Positions 45,943 through 55,097 of a stretch of 64,000 bases of DNA are shown here, one piece after another. Under the pieces are notes generated by a model. It searched no databases, was not told the origin of the DNA, and saw only the letters and a program-made list of their open reading frames with translations. Origin of the DNA: an uncultured Bacteroidota bacterium (lineage in GTDB: Bacteria; Bacteroidota; Bacteroidia; Flavobacteriales; Flavobacteriaceae); NCBI GenBank assembly GCA_902598305.1, contig CACKBL010000004.1, forward strand, positions 62,001 through 126,000, given 5' to 3'. A program made the translations under genes and the position numbers. The stretch's first letter is position 1. Every line of letters begins with the position of its first letter.

Positions 45943-47757
45943 ATGAAACTTTTTAATGCTCTCTTTTTCATTCTTCTTATTATAATTTTTAATTTTTCTT
46001 GCAACGAAGAGTATAATTCTGTTGGTATAGAACTTGTCTCTGATTCGGATTTTGAAACCAAAGTTGAATTTTATCCAGTTTATTCAAGAACTGATTCAAT
46101 TGCTGATGTTCAATCAGACAGGCAGGTTTATATGCACGTTGGTCAATTCACTTTACCTTTTTTTGGAAGGAGCTCAGCAAACTTTACAACACAGATCAAT
46201 ATTCCGCCAAATAGTATTTTTGGAAATTTTTCACAAAACCGCGAATTGGAGGGTGATGTGAACAATACAAAAGTTATTGAAGAAAACGAGACAGTCAAAG
46301 ATGTATATCTGGAAATACCCTTTATAATAGATCAAAGAGATTCAGATAATGATGGAGTAATAGATGCTTTTGATATTAATCCAAATGATCCAAACAGTGA
46401 TTCAGATGGCGATGGCGTTACCGACATTGAGGAACAACGAAATGGGACAAATCCCCTTGATTCAGATTCTGATGGTGATGGAATCTCTGATTTAACTGAT
46501 ACAGACAATAGTTCATATGACAGCGAAAATAAAATATACAGTGTTGATTCAATATATGGAAATAAAAGCACCCAGTTTAATTTCAAAGTTACAGAGTTAA
46601 CTTATTTTTTTAGCGATTTAGATCCAGATAACAATTTTGAAAGCATTAAACCATATTATTCTCAAAGAGATTATTATGAAGAAGGTTTTATTGGAAGAGT
46701 TTTAGCAGATTATCCATATCAGCTGGATTTTAATGAAATTAGATATAATTATAAAGAAGATGATCCTGAAACCGAGAGTGTAGACGAAACAACGCTTGTA
46801 GAAACAAGGCTAACACCTAGAATAAGGATACCTTTAGATAATTCTTTTTTCCAAGAGAAAATACTAGATATGGAAAGTTCAGATGTCTTGGAAAATGCTA
46901 ACAATTTTCACAATCACATAAAGTCTATAAATTTTAGGATTACCAACTCGAATGAAGATATTTATATGCTATTAAATATGACTGGAGCTTCAATTAAGGT
47001 TAAATACGATTTCGATCTTGTCAACGATAACGGCACTCAAAATATTTTGACAGACGACACTATCGAAAAAGGAGAAAGGATTTTGGATCTGCCAATCGGG
47101 GGTGTAAAAATCAATCATTTTAAAAACCATAACATAACAGAAAACGCCCTATCATCGGGGAAAATTTATCTTAAAGGAGGTCTAGGAACTAGATCAATCA
47201 TTAATCTTTTTGATAAAGAAGGAGATTCCGAGGTTATTGAAAATTTAAGGTTAAAAAATAACATTTTAATAAATGAAGCCAATTTAATTTTTTACGTTGA
47301 TCCTTTATTTGTCCAAAACTGGGATAATGAAAGTTTAATTGCAGAAAGATTGTATGTATATAAAACAACGGATAATCTTCCTCTTTCAGATTATTTCTCT
47401 GACCCAACAAGCAGTGAAACTGACCCCACTTTAAATAAAATTCTTCATGGAGGTAAATTAGAATATAAGGATAATAGACCATTCAGATATAAAATTAATA
47501 TTACTGAACATGTATCTGATTTAATCAACTTAAACGACGGAATTTATTCGGAAAACATACCTCTATCTCTTGTTGTCACTTCGGATGTTGCCTTTATAAG
47601 ATCAAGAAAAGCAATTCTAAAAAACGGTGGTGATAAAATTACAATACCTGAAGGAACTATATATAACCCATTAGGAACAGTAATTTTAAATGAAAACCCT
47701 CCAGAAGGACTAACCGAAAAAAAACTAATTTTAGAAATAATATATACTGAATTTTAG
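45943..47757 (+). CDS. DUF4270 lipoprotein with calcium-binding repeats
   Basis: The 604-residue protein has a lipoprotein signal ending NFSC. DUF4270 signatures follow (YNSVGIELVSDSDFE, VYSRTDSIADVQ). Around residues 128-185 is an insert of Asp-rich repeats (DSDNDGVIDAFDINPNDPNS; DSDSDGDGISDLTDTD) of the thrombospondin type 3 kind, which bind calcium. The rest is predicted beta-rich. The DUF4270 role is unknown; members are surface lipoproteins. I chose the ATG at 45943 over the TTG one codon earlier. Its partner is the short glycogen synthase-like gene upstream. Confidence 0.82.
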   Translation: MKLFNALFFILLIIIFNFSCNEEYNSVGIELVSDSDFETKVEFYPVYSRTDSIADVQSDRQVYMHVGQFTLPFFGRSSANFTTQINIPPNSIFGNFSQNRELEGDVNNTKVIEENETVKDVYLEIPFIIDQRDSDNDGVIDAFDINPNDPNSDSDGDGVTDIEEQRNGTNPLDSDSDGDGISDLTDTDNSSYDSENKIYSVDSIYGNKSTQFNFKVTELTYFFSDLDPDNNFESIKPYYSQRDYYEEGFIGRVLADYPYQLDFNEIRYNYKEDDPETESVDETTLVETRLTPRIRIPLDNSFFQEKILDMESSDVLENANNFHNHIKSINFRITNSNEDIYMLLNMTGASIKVKYDFDLVNDNGTQNILTDDTIEKGERILDLPIGGVKINHFKNHNITENALSSGKIYLKGGLGTRSIINLFDKEGDSEVIENLRLKNNILINEANLIFYVDPLFVQNWDNESLIAERLYVYKTTDNLPLSDYFSDPTSSETDPTLNKILHGGKLEYKDNRPFRYKINITEHVSDLINLNDGIYSENIPLSLVVTSDVAFIRSRKAILKNGGDKITIPEGTIYNPLGTVILNENPPEGLTEKKLILEIIYTEF

Positions 47758-47793
47758 TGCTAAATTAAAAGTTTAAGTAAACCTTACTATATC

Positions 47794-49197
47794 CTAGTAG
47801 TTAGTTACATAAATACTTTTTTTGTTGGTTTTTTTTATTTCTCTTAATCTTTTTATCGTAGATAAATTCATTTTTTTTATTTCTGAATTTTCTATAATTA
47901 CAGCAAACCTTTCTCCATTCATTAATTTTTCTTTTAGTTGCTCTAAATTGATCATCTTTATTGCGCCTAAACTGTAAAACTGGCTAGAAAAAGATTTATA
48001 ATTTAGATAAAATAGTGAGTAATCACTTACTAATTCGCTTTTCACTAACTCTTTGTCACAGTTATTTTGAATAGTATCATCTATCACTCCGGAATAAAAA
48101 ACAGACAATAAGACAAAATATAATAGTGCAGATATGGATAGATAATATCTTTTAAATTTAAACTCTGACCAAAAGTGAGTGACTAAAAGTGCAGCAGGTA
48201 CTGCTATTGGTAATGTGTAAGTATGAATAAGACTGCTTGAAAAAGTAAAAAAAACAGGAGTAAATAACATCCAACAGACAAGAAAACAAACCCATTTGTT
48301 TTTGTAAGCTTCTTCAATTATTTTCCTAATCCTAGTTATTATTAAAAGTGACCAAGGAAAGATAGCCATTGTTGAAAATAACCATATAATTCCATAAGGT
48401 TGTTGTTTAGCAAATCCATACAAATCTCCCTTCCAGCCTGAATCAAAAAACCTTCTGAAATGTTCTCCATAAATGAAATAATCGATAAACCCAGGTGATT
48501 TTAATTCCGTAAAATAGTACCAAGGGAATGATATCAAAAAAGTTAAAGAAAGGCCACTTAAAATCGGTATTTTTTTAAGTTTTTTTAGTTCTTCTTTGTA
48601 AACTAAAAGCCAGATAAAAATTGGGGGTAACGTCAATATTAAAATTATTGGTCCTTTTGATAAAAGTCCCAAACCAATTCCTGTAAAAAACCCATACCAC
48701 CACTTTAATCCAGATTTTTTACCAACTGCTTCCCAAAAAGAAAGCATAACAAGGATTATTGAAAAATTTAATATTGTATCTGTTGAAACCACACCTGCAT
48801 GCAAGTAAAACTCTGGCATCAATAATAGTATCAAAGGGGTTAGAAAAAAGATTTTATTTTCAATTTTGTCATATCTCGAGATAAATAAAACAATTATTAT
48901 AGTTGTAATTAAATAGGGAAGCCTTATATAAAACTCATATAACCCAAAAAGTTTAATTGAAATAGCGGTCAGCCAAGTAGAAAGTGGAGGTTTCGCCCAA
49001 AATGGAATATTATAGTCAATTTGTAACAGTATCCAATTATTCGTTTCGACCATTATTCTGGCTATTTCGGCGTATCTAGCTTCGGTTTTATCCATTAATG
49101 GGAGCAAATAATTTATTATTCCTCTATTAGCAATTAATACAAGTAATAAAAAGACAACCCAAAGCTTATTTGTGAATTTAAGGAAACGGGAATCCAT
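47794..49197 (-). CDS. GT39-family (ArnT-like) membrane glycosyltransferase
   Basis: The 467-residue membrane protein has about ten helices. The motif DKTEARYAEIARIMVE near residue 36 supplies the acidic catalytic site, followed by FWAKPPLSTW. This matches PMT/ArnT-type enzymes that use a polyprenyl-phosphate sugar to modify lipid A or proteins in the periplasm. It overlaps the GT2 gene by one base (TAATG). That enzyme could make the lipid-linked sugar donor. The acceptor is unknown. Confidence 0.83.
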   Translation of the reverse strand: MDSRFLKFTNKLWVVFLLLVLIANRGIINYLLPLMDKTEARYAEIARIMVETNNWILLQIDYNIPFWAKPPLSTWLTAISIKLFGLYEFYIRLPYLITTIIIVLFISRYDKIENKIFFLTPLILLLMPEFYLHAGVVSTDTILNFSIILVMLSFWEAVGKKSGLKWWYGFFTGIGLGLLSKGPIILILTLPPIFIWLLVYKEELKKLKKIPILSGLSLTFLISFPWYYFTELKSPGFIDYFIYGEHFRRFFDSGWKGDLYGFAKQQPYGIIWLFSTMAIFPWSLLIITRIRKIIEEAYKNKWVCFLVCWMLFTPVFFTFSSSLIHTYTLPIAVPAALLVTHFWSEFKFKRYYLSISALLYFVLLSVFYSGVIDDTIQNNCDKELVKSELVSDYSLFYLNYKSFSSQFYSLGAIKMINLEQLKEKLMNGERFAVIIENSEIKKMNLSTIKRLREIKKTNKKSIYVTNY

Positions 49198-49922
49198 TAT
49201 TTGTACCTTTTTTTAATTATCAAAAGGTCTAAAATAATCCTTGGTGCATGTACAAATTTTACTCTTGAATCCTCAGTGTCAATCCAACTTTTTAAAGGCA
49301 CTTCTCTTGAAATTTCTAAAAACTTATCCTTACCATAAAAATTTATGAGTCTTAAAAATATCTCTACATCAAACAACCATCTTGACAAAAAAGCTTTTTC
49401 AAAGGATGTTTTTACCAATTTTTGATCCATTATTTTACATCCACATTGTGTATCATAAATAGAGATTCCTATAATTGAAGATATAATAGTCGCTATACTT
49501 CTTCCTATTATAAAACGATGAAATTTTCTTTTAATGATGTTATTTGATTTGGAGATTCTCGAACCGAACACAAATTTGATTTTATCATTTATTTTTTTAG
49601 ATAATAATTTGCATTCTTCAAGTGAGGTGGATAAGTCAGCATCTAGGTAAGCCAAATTTCCACTCATATTTTCATGAACTGCATATAAAAAGCCGTCACG
49701 TACAGCATTACCTTTTCCTTTATTTTTTTTATATGACAAAATCTTAATTTGTTTTGGAAACTTATTGGATAATTTATTTACTAAGTTTTTTGTATTGTCA
49801 GTAGAACCGTCATCCACAAAAATTATCTTGACTTGCTTATTTAGTTTCAAAAAATCTAAATATTTGTTAAAGGGAAGCCTCATAGATTCATTGTAGCACG
49901 GGATAATAATATTCAAAGACAT
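49197..49922 (-). CDS. GT2-family glycosyltransferase (dolichyl-phosphate sugar synthase-like)
   Basis: The 241-residue protein has the GT-A signatures NIIIPCYNE, VDDGSTDNT, GKGNAVRDGF, YLDADLS and CGCKIMD. It lacks the C-terminal membrane helices of ArnC. It resembles DPM1/ALG5-type synthases that make polyprenyl-phosphate mannose or glucose from a nucleotide sugar. It is translationally coupled to the GT39 gene and follows the symporter gene by 24 bases. Confidence 0.84.
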   Translation of the reverse strand: MSLNIIIPCYNESMRLPFNKYLDFLKLNKQVKIIFVDDGSTDNTKNLVNKLSNKFPKQIKILSYKKNKGKGNAVRDGFLYAVHENMSGNLAYLDADLSTSLEECKLLSKKINDKIKFVFGSRISKSNNIIKRKFHRFIIGRSIATIISSIIGISIYDTQCGCKIMDQKLVKTSFEKAFLSRWLFDVEIFLRLINFYGKDKFLEISREVPLKSWIDTEDSRVKFVHAPRIILDLLIIKKRYK

Positions 49923-49946
49923 CTCACTTCACTATTATAGATAAAA

Positions 49947-51488
49947 TTAACTAAACAAAAAATGTATAATTATTAAACTACCCAATAGCAAATAACCTAA
50001 ATTTCTATTTAATATAGAACTAGGATAAAACAAACTTTTAATATTTTTCATTTTTCCTTCACTAAACAAGATGGATGAAATCAATAAAGATATAATTACA
50101 GTAAAAGCTCGCAAGAAGTAATTTAAATCTGGGACAAGTTTTTCAATCGCCAAGTTAAGAGGAATGCTTAAAACCAGTAGGTAAAAAATTATTTTTTTGT
50201 TTGGTTTTATAAGCAAAACCGATGTGCAAATCAGCAAAACTATACCACAATTTATGTAATATCTCAGGTTGTTTAAAACATGTGTAAATGCTATCTGAGG
50301 TTTGTCAAGTTTTAAATAAAGTAAATATATTCCAACTGTTAGCCCAATGCAAAGTGCAATTATAATAGACTTTCTTCCGGCAATTATTTTTTCCTTATCC
50401 GTTGCAGCCTTATTTATATATTTAGAATAAATATCCGTTGACCACATTGTAGCAATTGAGTTTAATGTAGAGTCTAAAGTACTCATTAAAGAAGCGAATA
50501 AACCACAAAGAATAATACCTTTAAAACCATTAGGCAATAGGTTTTTTACAATGTAGGGGAAAGCTAAATCTGGGTCTTGAAGACTATCTCCTAAGATCCC
50601 ATATAATGCGATTCCCGGCAGAACTATAATTACAGCCATAAAATATTTTATTAATCCACCTGCTAACAACCCTATCTGAGCATGATTTAAATTTCTTGCT
50701 GCTATTGCTCGTTGCATTATTGTTTGATTTGCACACCAATAATTTATATTAAGAAAAAATAGTCCTAAAAGGTGTGTCCATGGTAAAGTTGGATGGTTAG
50801 CACTAAGATGGAGGTGCATTTTTTCTCCTGTCTTTTCGTATAACTGTTCTATTCCTCCCAAATTTGATATAGATACATAAAAAACTATTATTCCGCCAAC
50901 TATAATAATTATAAACTGAATTATATCTGTTTTTACTACAGCATTTAACCCCCCTAGATAAGTATAAAAGCCAGAGATTAAACCTAAGACCACAATTAAA
51001 TAGGTAATTCTCTCAAATTTATTTCGAACAAAAGGCTCGAAAAGATTGTCAAATACGACCTCTGTTGCATATGCACCCCAAAAAAGAGCTGCACCAAGTG
51101 TAATAGTTGAAAAAAGTGTTATGTTCGCCACAGAGTAAAATAATGCAATCTTCTTTCCAAGTCTTTTCTCAATAAATTCGGTTATGGTAAAAACTTTTTC
51201 TTTTAAATAAAAAGGAACAAAAATAAATGCTCCAATCAATATTCCCTGAACAGCGTTAATTTCCAGATTTGCTTGTGCAAGACCAAATATATAAGCGGAG
51301 CCCATCATCCCTAATAATTGATAACCCTGTATATTTGTTGCAATAGTCGATATTGCTATAGAATACCAAGGGAGGTTTCTTGAGCTTAGAAAATATTGAT
51401 CAGCACTTGCATCGTTGCTTAACCTTCCTTTTAAGGCGAATGAGATTACAATGAAAAAATAAAAAATTACTATAAATAAATCAAACAT
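49947..51488 (-). CDS. sodium/solute symporter (SSS family)
   Basis: The 513-residue protein has about 13 membrane helices, typical of SSS/SGLT transporters. Motifs include YFLSSRNLPWYSIAIS near the start, GFYTYLGGLNAVVKTDIIQF and LFASLMSTLDSTLNSIATMWSTDIY. It imports a small solute with Na+. The gene follows the SsuD-like gene by only 3 bases, so it may carry that enzyme's substrate. Alternatives are sugars, carboxylates or amino acids. Confidence 0.87.
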   Translation of the reverse strand: MFDLFIVIFYFFIVISFALKGRLSNDASADQYFLSSRNLPWYSIAISTIATNIQGYQLLGMMGSAYIFGLAQANLEINAVQGILIGAFIFVPFYLKEKVFTITEFIEKRLGKKIALFYSVANITLFSTITLGAALFWGAYATEVVFDNLFEPFVRNKFERITYLIVVLGLISGFYTYLGGLNAVVKTDIIQFIIIIVGGIIVFYVSISNLGGIEQLYEKTGEKMHLHLSANHPTLPWTHLLGLFFLNINYWCANQTIMQRAIAARNLNHAQIGLLAGGLIKYFMAVIIVLPGIALYGILGDSLQDPDLAFPYIVKNLLPNGFKGIILCGLFASLMSTLDSTLNSIATMWSTDIYSKYINKAATDKEKIIAGRKSIIIALCIGLTVGIYLLYLKLDKPQIAFTHVLNNLRYYINCGIVLLICTSVLLIKPNKKIIFYLLVLSIPLNLAIEKLVPDLNYFLRAFTVIISLLISSILFSEGKMKNIKSLFYPSSILNRNLGYLLLGSLIIIHFLFS

Positions 51489-51491
51489 ACA

Positions 51492-52625
51492 TTATTTCCT
51501 TCGTCCTTCGCTAAGAGGTGAATTAGATTTAACTTCAGGAAATCTTCCTAATTGTTTTGACAAGGAAATATTATTAAAGTGAGGCAAAACATAATTTCCA
51601 AATATTTCGCACTCTCTATTGTGAGGATACCCAGATAAAATAAAAGATTCTATACCCATACCGATATACCTCTTTAGCTTTGAAGCAATTTGATCGGGAT
51701 TCCCAACCAAAGCTGCACCACAACCAGACCTAGCTAAACCTATCCCTGTCCACAAATTTGGTTCGGCAAAAAAGTCCTGGTTAGATTGTGATCTTAAATT
51801 GCTTTGAATTGAAACACCCAATGATTTTGAATCTAAGGCTCGGTTTTTTATATCTTCTCCTTTTTTCAAATCTAGCTTAGAAATTAAGCCTCTAGCATAA
51901 GCCTTTGCTTCATCTTCAGTTTCTCTTACAATTACATGTATTCTAAGACCAAATTTTATCGACCTTCCATACTTCTTAGCTTTGTTCTTGACTTTTTTGA
52001 TTAATTTATTTAAATTATCTTCTTTGTCTGGCCACATTAGATAAACATCACAAAATTCAGCACAAAGCTCAATCCCATCATCTGAATATCCACCGAAATA
52101 AAGAAGTGGGCCGCCATTAATTTGGTATGGTTTTGCAGGATCAGATGGTAGTTTAAAAGAATAATATTCACCTTGATATTCCACAAAATCTTTTGACCAG
52201 AACAATTTTAAAATTTGGATAACCTCTCTAGATCTTTCATATCGCTTTTTGGATTCTAAATTTTCACCAGGGAGGTTTGACGAAATAATATTTAAAGTTA
52301 ATCTTCCTTTAACCATATGATCAATTGTTGCAACAGTTCGAGCAAGCATTGGAGGGTGAATTTCTCCGCACCTGACAGCAGGCAGGAAATTTATATCTTT
52401 TGTTAGGTTTGACATTGCAGCTACGAACGAAAGAGAGTCCTGACCAACTTGGAAAGAAGATGGGCATAAAACATTCTTATATCCAAATTTTTCTGCAGTT
52501 TGAACGATTTTACAAGTGTTCTCCCAAGAACTTTTATATAACGGATTTCTATTACCAAGAAAATCGTCGTCTCCGTCACAAATTGGAGCAAACCAAGAAA
52601 TTTCGGCTGAGTTTTTTAAAGACAT
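51492..52625 (-). CDS. SsuD-like FMN-dependent alkanesulfonate monooxygenase
   Basis: From the ATG at 52625 the 377-residue protein is a bacterial luciferase-like TIM barrel. It has SsuD-type blocks (FLPAVRCGEIHPPMLARTVATIDHMVKGRLTLN, RYERSREVIQILKLFW, LYFGGYSDDGIELCAEFCDVYLMW, FGLRIHVIVRETEDEA, GTAA-like GCGAALVGNPDQIA). SsuD uses reduced flavin and O2 to split the C-S bond of sulfonates, giving an aldehyde and sulfite. A TTG at 52640 is an alternative start. It sits between a GntP permease and an SSS symporter. The exact substrate is not readable; no flavin reductase gene of the SsuE type is adjacent. Confidence 0.8.
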   Translation of the reverse strand: MSLKNSAEISWFAPICDGDDDFLGNRNPLYKSSWENTCKIVQTAEKFGYKNVLCPSSFQVGQDSLSFVAAMSNLTKDINFLPAVRCGEIHPPMLARTVATIDHMVKGRLTLNIISSNLPGENLESKKRYERSREVIQILKLFWSKDFVEYQGEYYSFKLPSDPAKPYQINGGPLLYFGGYSDDGIELCAEFCDVYLMWPDKEDNLNKLIKKVKNKAKKYGRSIKFGLRIHVIVRETEDEAKAYARGLISKLDLKKGEDIKNRALDSKSLGVSIQSNLRSQSNQDFFAEPNLWTGIGLARSGCGAALVGNPDQIASKLKRYIGMGIESFILSGYPHNRECEIFGNYVLPHFNNISLSKQLGRFPEVKSNSPLSEGRRK

Positions 52626-52641
52626 GAAATTAATTTTCAAT

Positions 52642-53973
52642 TTAAATAAAATTAACTAAGGAAGTCAACTTGTAACCAATTAAAATAAAAACAATACCAG
52701 CTATACCTTGTATTAAAGTCCCCGTTGTATGATATTTCAAAGCTTTCTTAGCTGAAATCCCAGTCATTTCAGAAACTATCCAAAAATATGAATCATTTGT
52801 ATGAGATACTGTCATAGAACCCACACCGATAGACAAGATTGTCCAGATTTTATCAATCTCGTTATCAAGACCCAATGAAGCTAAAAGGGGATACATAATT
52901 GAGGAAGTTGTAATTATTGCTACAGTTGATGAACCCTGAACTGTTTTAAAAATAGAAGCTATGAAGAAAGGAATTAAAAGTACCAAACTAAAGTCAAAAG
53001 AGTAGATGTTTATAAAATCTTCTAGAGGGATTTTTTGCATTATAAGACCAAGTGTTCCTCCCATTCCAGTTATTAAAATTATTGGGGAAGCGCTATAGAG
53101 ACCATTTTTAATACAAAAATTTAATCCTATCTCAGGATTGAATTTAATTAACCTAAATGAAAGAATAACCCCAACGAATAAAGCAAAAGAAGGGTTGCCT
53201 AAAAAACTAAACACAAAATCTAAATTTTTGGAAGCATTTAAATTTCCAAACAAGGTGCCAATTGCAATTAGTATAACCGGGACAACAATTGGTATTATGG
53301 ATTCACTTATACTTGGAAATTTTTTGCTGTTTTTTTTATCAAAAAACAAATTGGCATCAAACCTTGGTTTGTTGTAGATTAAATATGAAAAAGTAGAGCC
53401 TATAATCACTAAAATAAAAGCAAGAACACCTCCAATAATTATCAAAAGAGAAAAGTTTTCTAATCTCAGATTAGAAGCTGCAGCAAGTGGTCCAGGAGTT
53501 GGTGGGACCAAGACATGAGGTGCAAAAAGACTAGTTGAGAGAGCAACTCCAAGTGATTTTAAAGGAATCTTTGACTTTAATGAAATAGATTTTATGGTTT
53601 TCGAAAGTATTATAAAAGCCGCGTCACAAAAAACAGGAATTGAAATTATATAACCTACAAAGCCAATTTTGAATTGAAGAGGCATTTTTCTAAATCTCGT
53701 AATTATATGATTAGCAATTGATGAAGTGGCATTTGTCAGTTCCAAAGTTTTGCCAATAATAGTCCCGAAAATTATTAATAAGCCTATTTTTTGTGTAGTT
53801 TCACTAAATCCAACAAACAACAATTTAAGGAGCTCGACAAAATTAATTTCTAATGAAAGACCCAATAATATAGATGCTGCAAAAAGCACTAAAAATGGAT
53901 GCAACTTTAAATAAGTAGTACCTATTATTATCCATACAATTAATGTGATTATTGTGATTAAAATGAAAAGCAT
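52642..53973 (-). CDS. GntP-family permease
   Basis: The 443-residue inner-membrane protein has about 12-14 helices. It resembles gluconate:H+ symporters and glycerate or galactonate permeases of the GntP family (LVPPTPGPLAAA in mid-protein, GSSTVAIITTSSIMYP, SVGVG-like GVGSMTVSHTNDSYFWIVSE). It lies between the glycerate kinase and SsuD-like genes with one-base overlap and one-base gap, so it is part of one operon. Glycerate is the likely substrate given the neighbour. Confidence 0.87.
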   Translation of the reverse strand: MLFILITIITLIVWIIIGTTYLKLHPFLVLFAASILLGLSLEINFVELLKLLFVGFSETTQKIGLLIIFGTIIGKTLELTNATSSIANHIITRFRKMPLQFKIGFVGYIISIPVFCDAAFIILSKTIKSISLKSKIPLKSLGVALSTSLFAPHVLVPPTPGPLAAASNLRLENFSLLIIIGGVLAFILVIIGSTFSYLIYNKPRFDANLFFDKKNSKKFPSISESIIPIVVPVILIAIGTLFGNLNASKNLDFVFSFLGNPSFALFVGVILSFRLIKFNPEIGLNFCIKNGLYSASPIILITGMGGTLGLIMQKIPLEDFINIYSFDFSLVLLIPFFIASIFKTVQGSSTVAIITTSSIMYPLLASLGLDNEIDKIWTILSIGVGSMTVSHTNDSYFWIVSEMTGISAKKALKYHTTGTLIQGIAGIVFILIGYKLTSLVNFI

Positions 53974-55097
53974 TACTGAATTTTTTCAAAAAATGAAAAT
54001 ACTCTGCTGGATATATCTGAAATTTGATTTTCAGCTTCCTTCATGGATTCATTTAATGAAATCGGTTTGTTCTGAATATTAAAAATTGCAGTAATCCCAT
54101 TTCTATAAAAATTGTCGTAGGGAGGCTCAATACTCCCTGCTAAGCATACGAGAATCTTCTTGTGTTTTTTGGCTAATTTCCCTAACTGAATTGGAACCTT
54201 CCCGTTTAACGATTGGGAATCTAGTTTCCCTTCAGCTGTAAAAATAATATCGGATAACTCTACCTTTTCCTCAAGATTTACAAATTTCGCTATCAATTGG
54301 AAACCATTAGTAAGCTTGGCTCCTAAAAGACCATACAAACCAGCCGCTGTCCCTCCAGCTGAACCACCACCCTCGACTTTAGTTATATCAATTTTTAAAT
54401 CTTTTTTTACTATACGAGAGAAATGAAAAATATTCTTTTCTAGCTTTTCTATTTGATCTAAGGTTGCTCCTTTTTGACTTGAATAAGTTTTTGTAGCACC
54501 GTTAATTCCCAATAATGGATTTGATACATCGTAGGCTATTTGGAACTTTATATTGTTTAAATATTTAGGGGTTTTTATTTGTTTTATTTTAATGAGAGAT
54601 TCACATCCTCTCCCGATTTGCTTGTTGTTCTCATCTAAAAGCTTACCACCTAGTGCTTGAAAAATTCCTGCTCCCGCATCGTTGGTCGCACTTCCACCAA
54701 GGCTTAAAATTATTTCTGAACATCCACTTTTAATGGCATGATTTATGGATAATCCAGTACCATATGTAGATGTAAGGCCAGGATTCCTATTTTTTTCCCC
54801 TATTAATGATAACCCTGACGCTTGAGACAGTTCAACCCAAGCTGTTTTTGAATTTCTAAATTTAAAATATTCACTTAAAATTTTATTCCCAATAGCGTTT
54901 TCAGTTTCATGTTTAACAGCCTTACCATCGCAGTTTTTTTTTAAAAAATCAATGGATCCCTCCCCGCCATCAGAAATTGGAATTTCCTTAATATTATGAT
55001 TAGGGTTTATTTTATTTATACCGCGAGCTATTGACCTAGCCACTTTATTTGCGTTTAAACACTCCTTAAATGAATCAGGTGCGATTAAAATATTCAT
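53973..55097 (-). CDS. glycerate 2-kinase (GarK/GlxK type)
   Basis: The 374-residue protein begins MNILIAPDSFKECLNANKVA and contains PISDGGEGSIDFL, GCSEIILSLGGSATNDAGAG, GSAGGTAAGLYGLLGAKL and TAEGKLDSQSLNGK, all typical of type I glycerate kinases. The enzyme phosphorylates D-glycerate to 2-phosphoglycerate, which enters lower glycolysis. It overlaps the YpdA-like gene by 4 bases (ATGA) and the GntP gene by one base. Confidence 0.92.
   Translation of the reverse strand: MNILIAPDSFKECLNANKVARSIARGINKINPNHNIKEIPISDGGEGSIDFLKKNCDGKAVKHETENAIGNKILSEYFKFRNSKTAWVELSQASGLSLIGEKNRNPGLTSTYGTGLSINHAIKSGCSEIILSLGGSATNDAGAGIFQALGGKLLDENNKQIGRGCESLIKIKQIKTPKYLNNIKFQIAYDVSNPLLGINGATKTYSSQKGATLDQIEKLEKNIFHFSRIVKKDLKIDITKVEGGGSAGGTAAGLYGLLGAKLTNGFQLIAKFVNLEEKVELSDIIFTAEGKLDSQSLNGKVPIQLGKLAKKHKKILVCLAGSIEPPYDNFYRNGITAIFNIQNKPISLNESMKEAENQISDISSRVFSFFEKIQ

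Noticed and set aside
46320-46510. Short near-repeats of GATTCAGAT-type DNA that could suggest a repeat array
   Set aside because: They encode the Asp-rich calcium-binding repeats of the DUF4270 lipoprotein and have no regular spacers, so this is not CRISPR.
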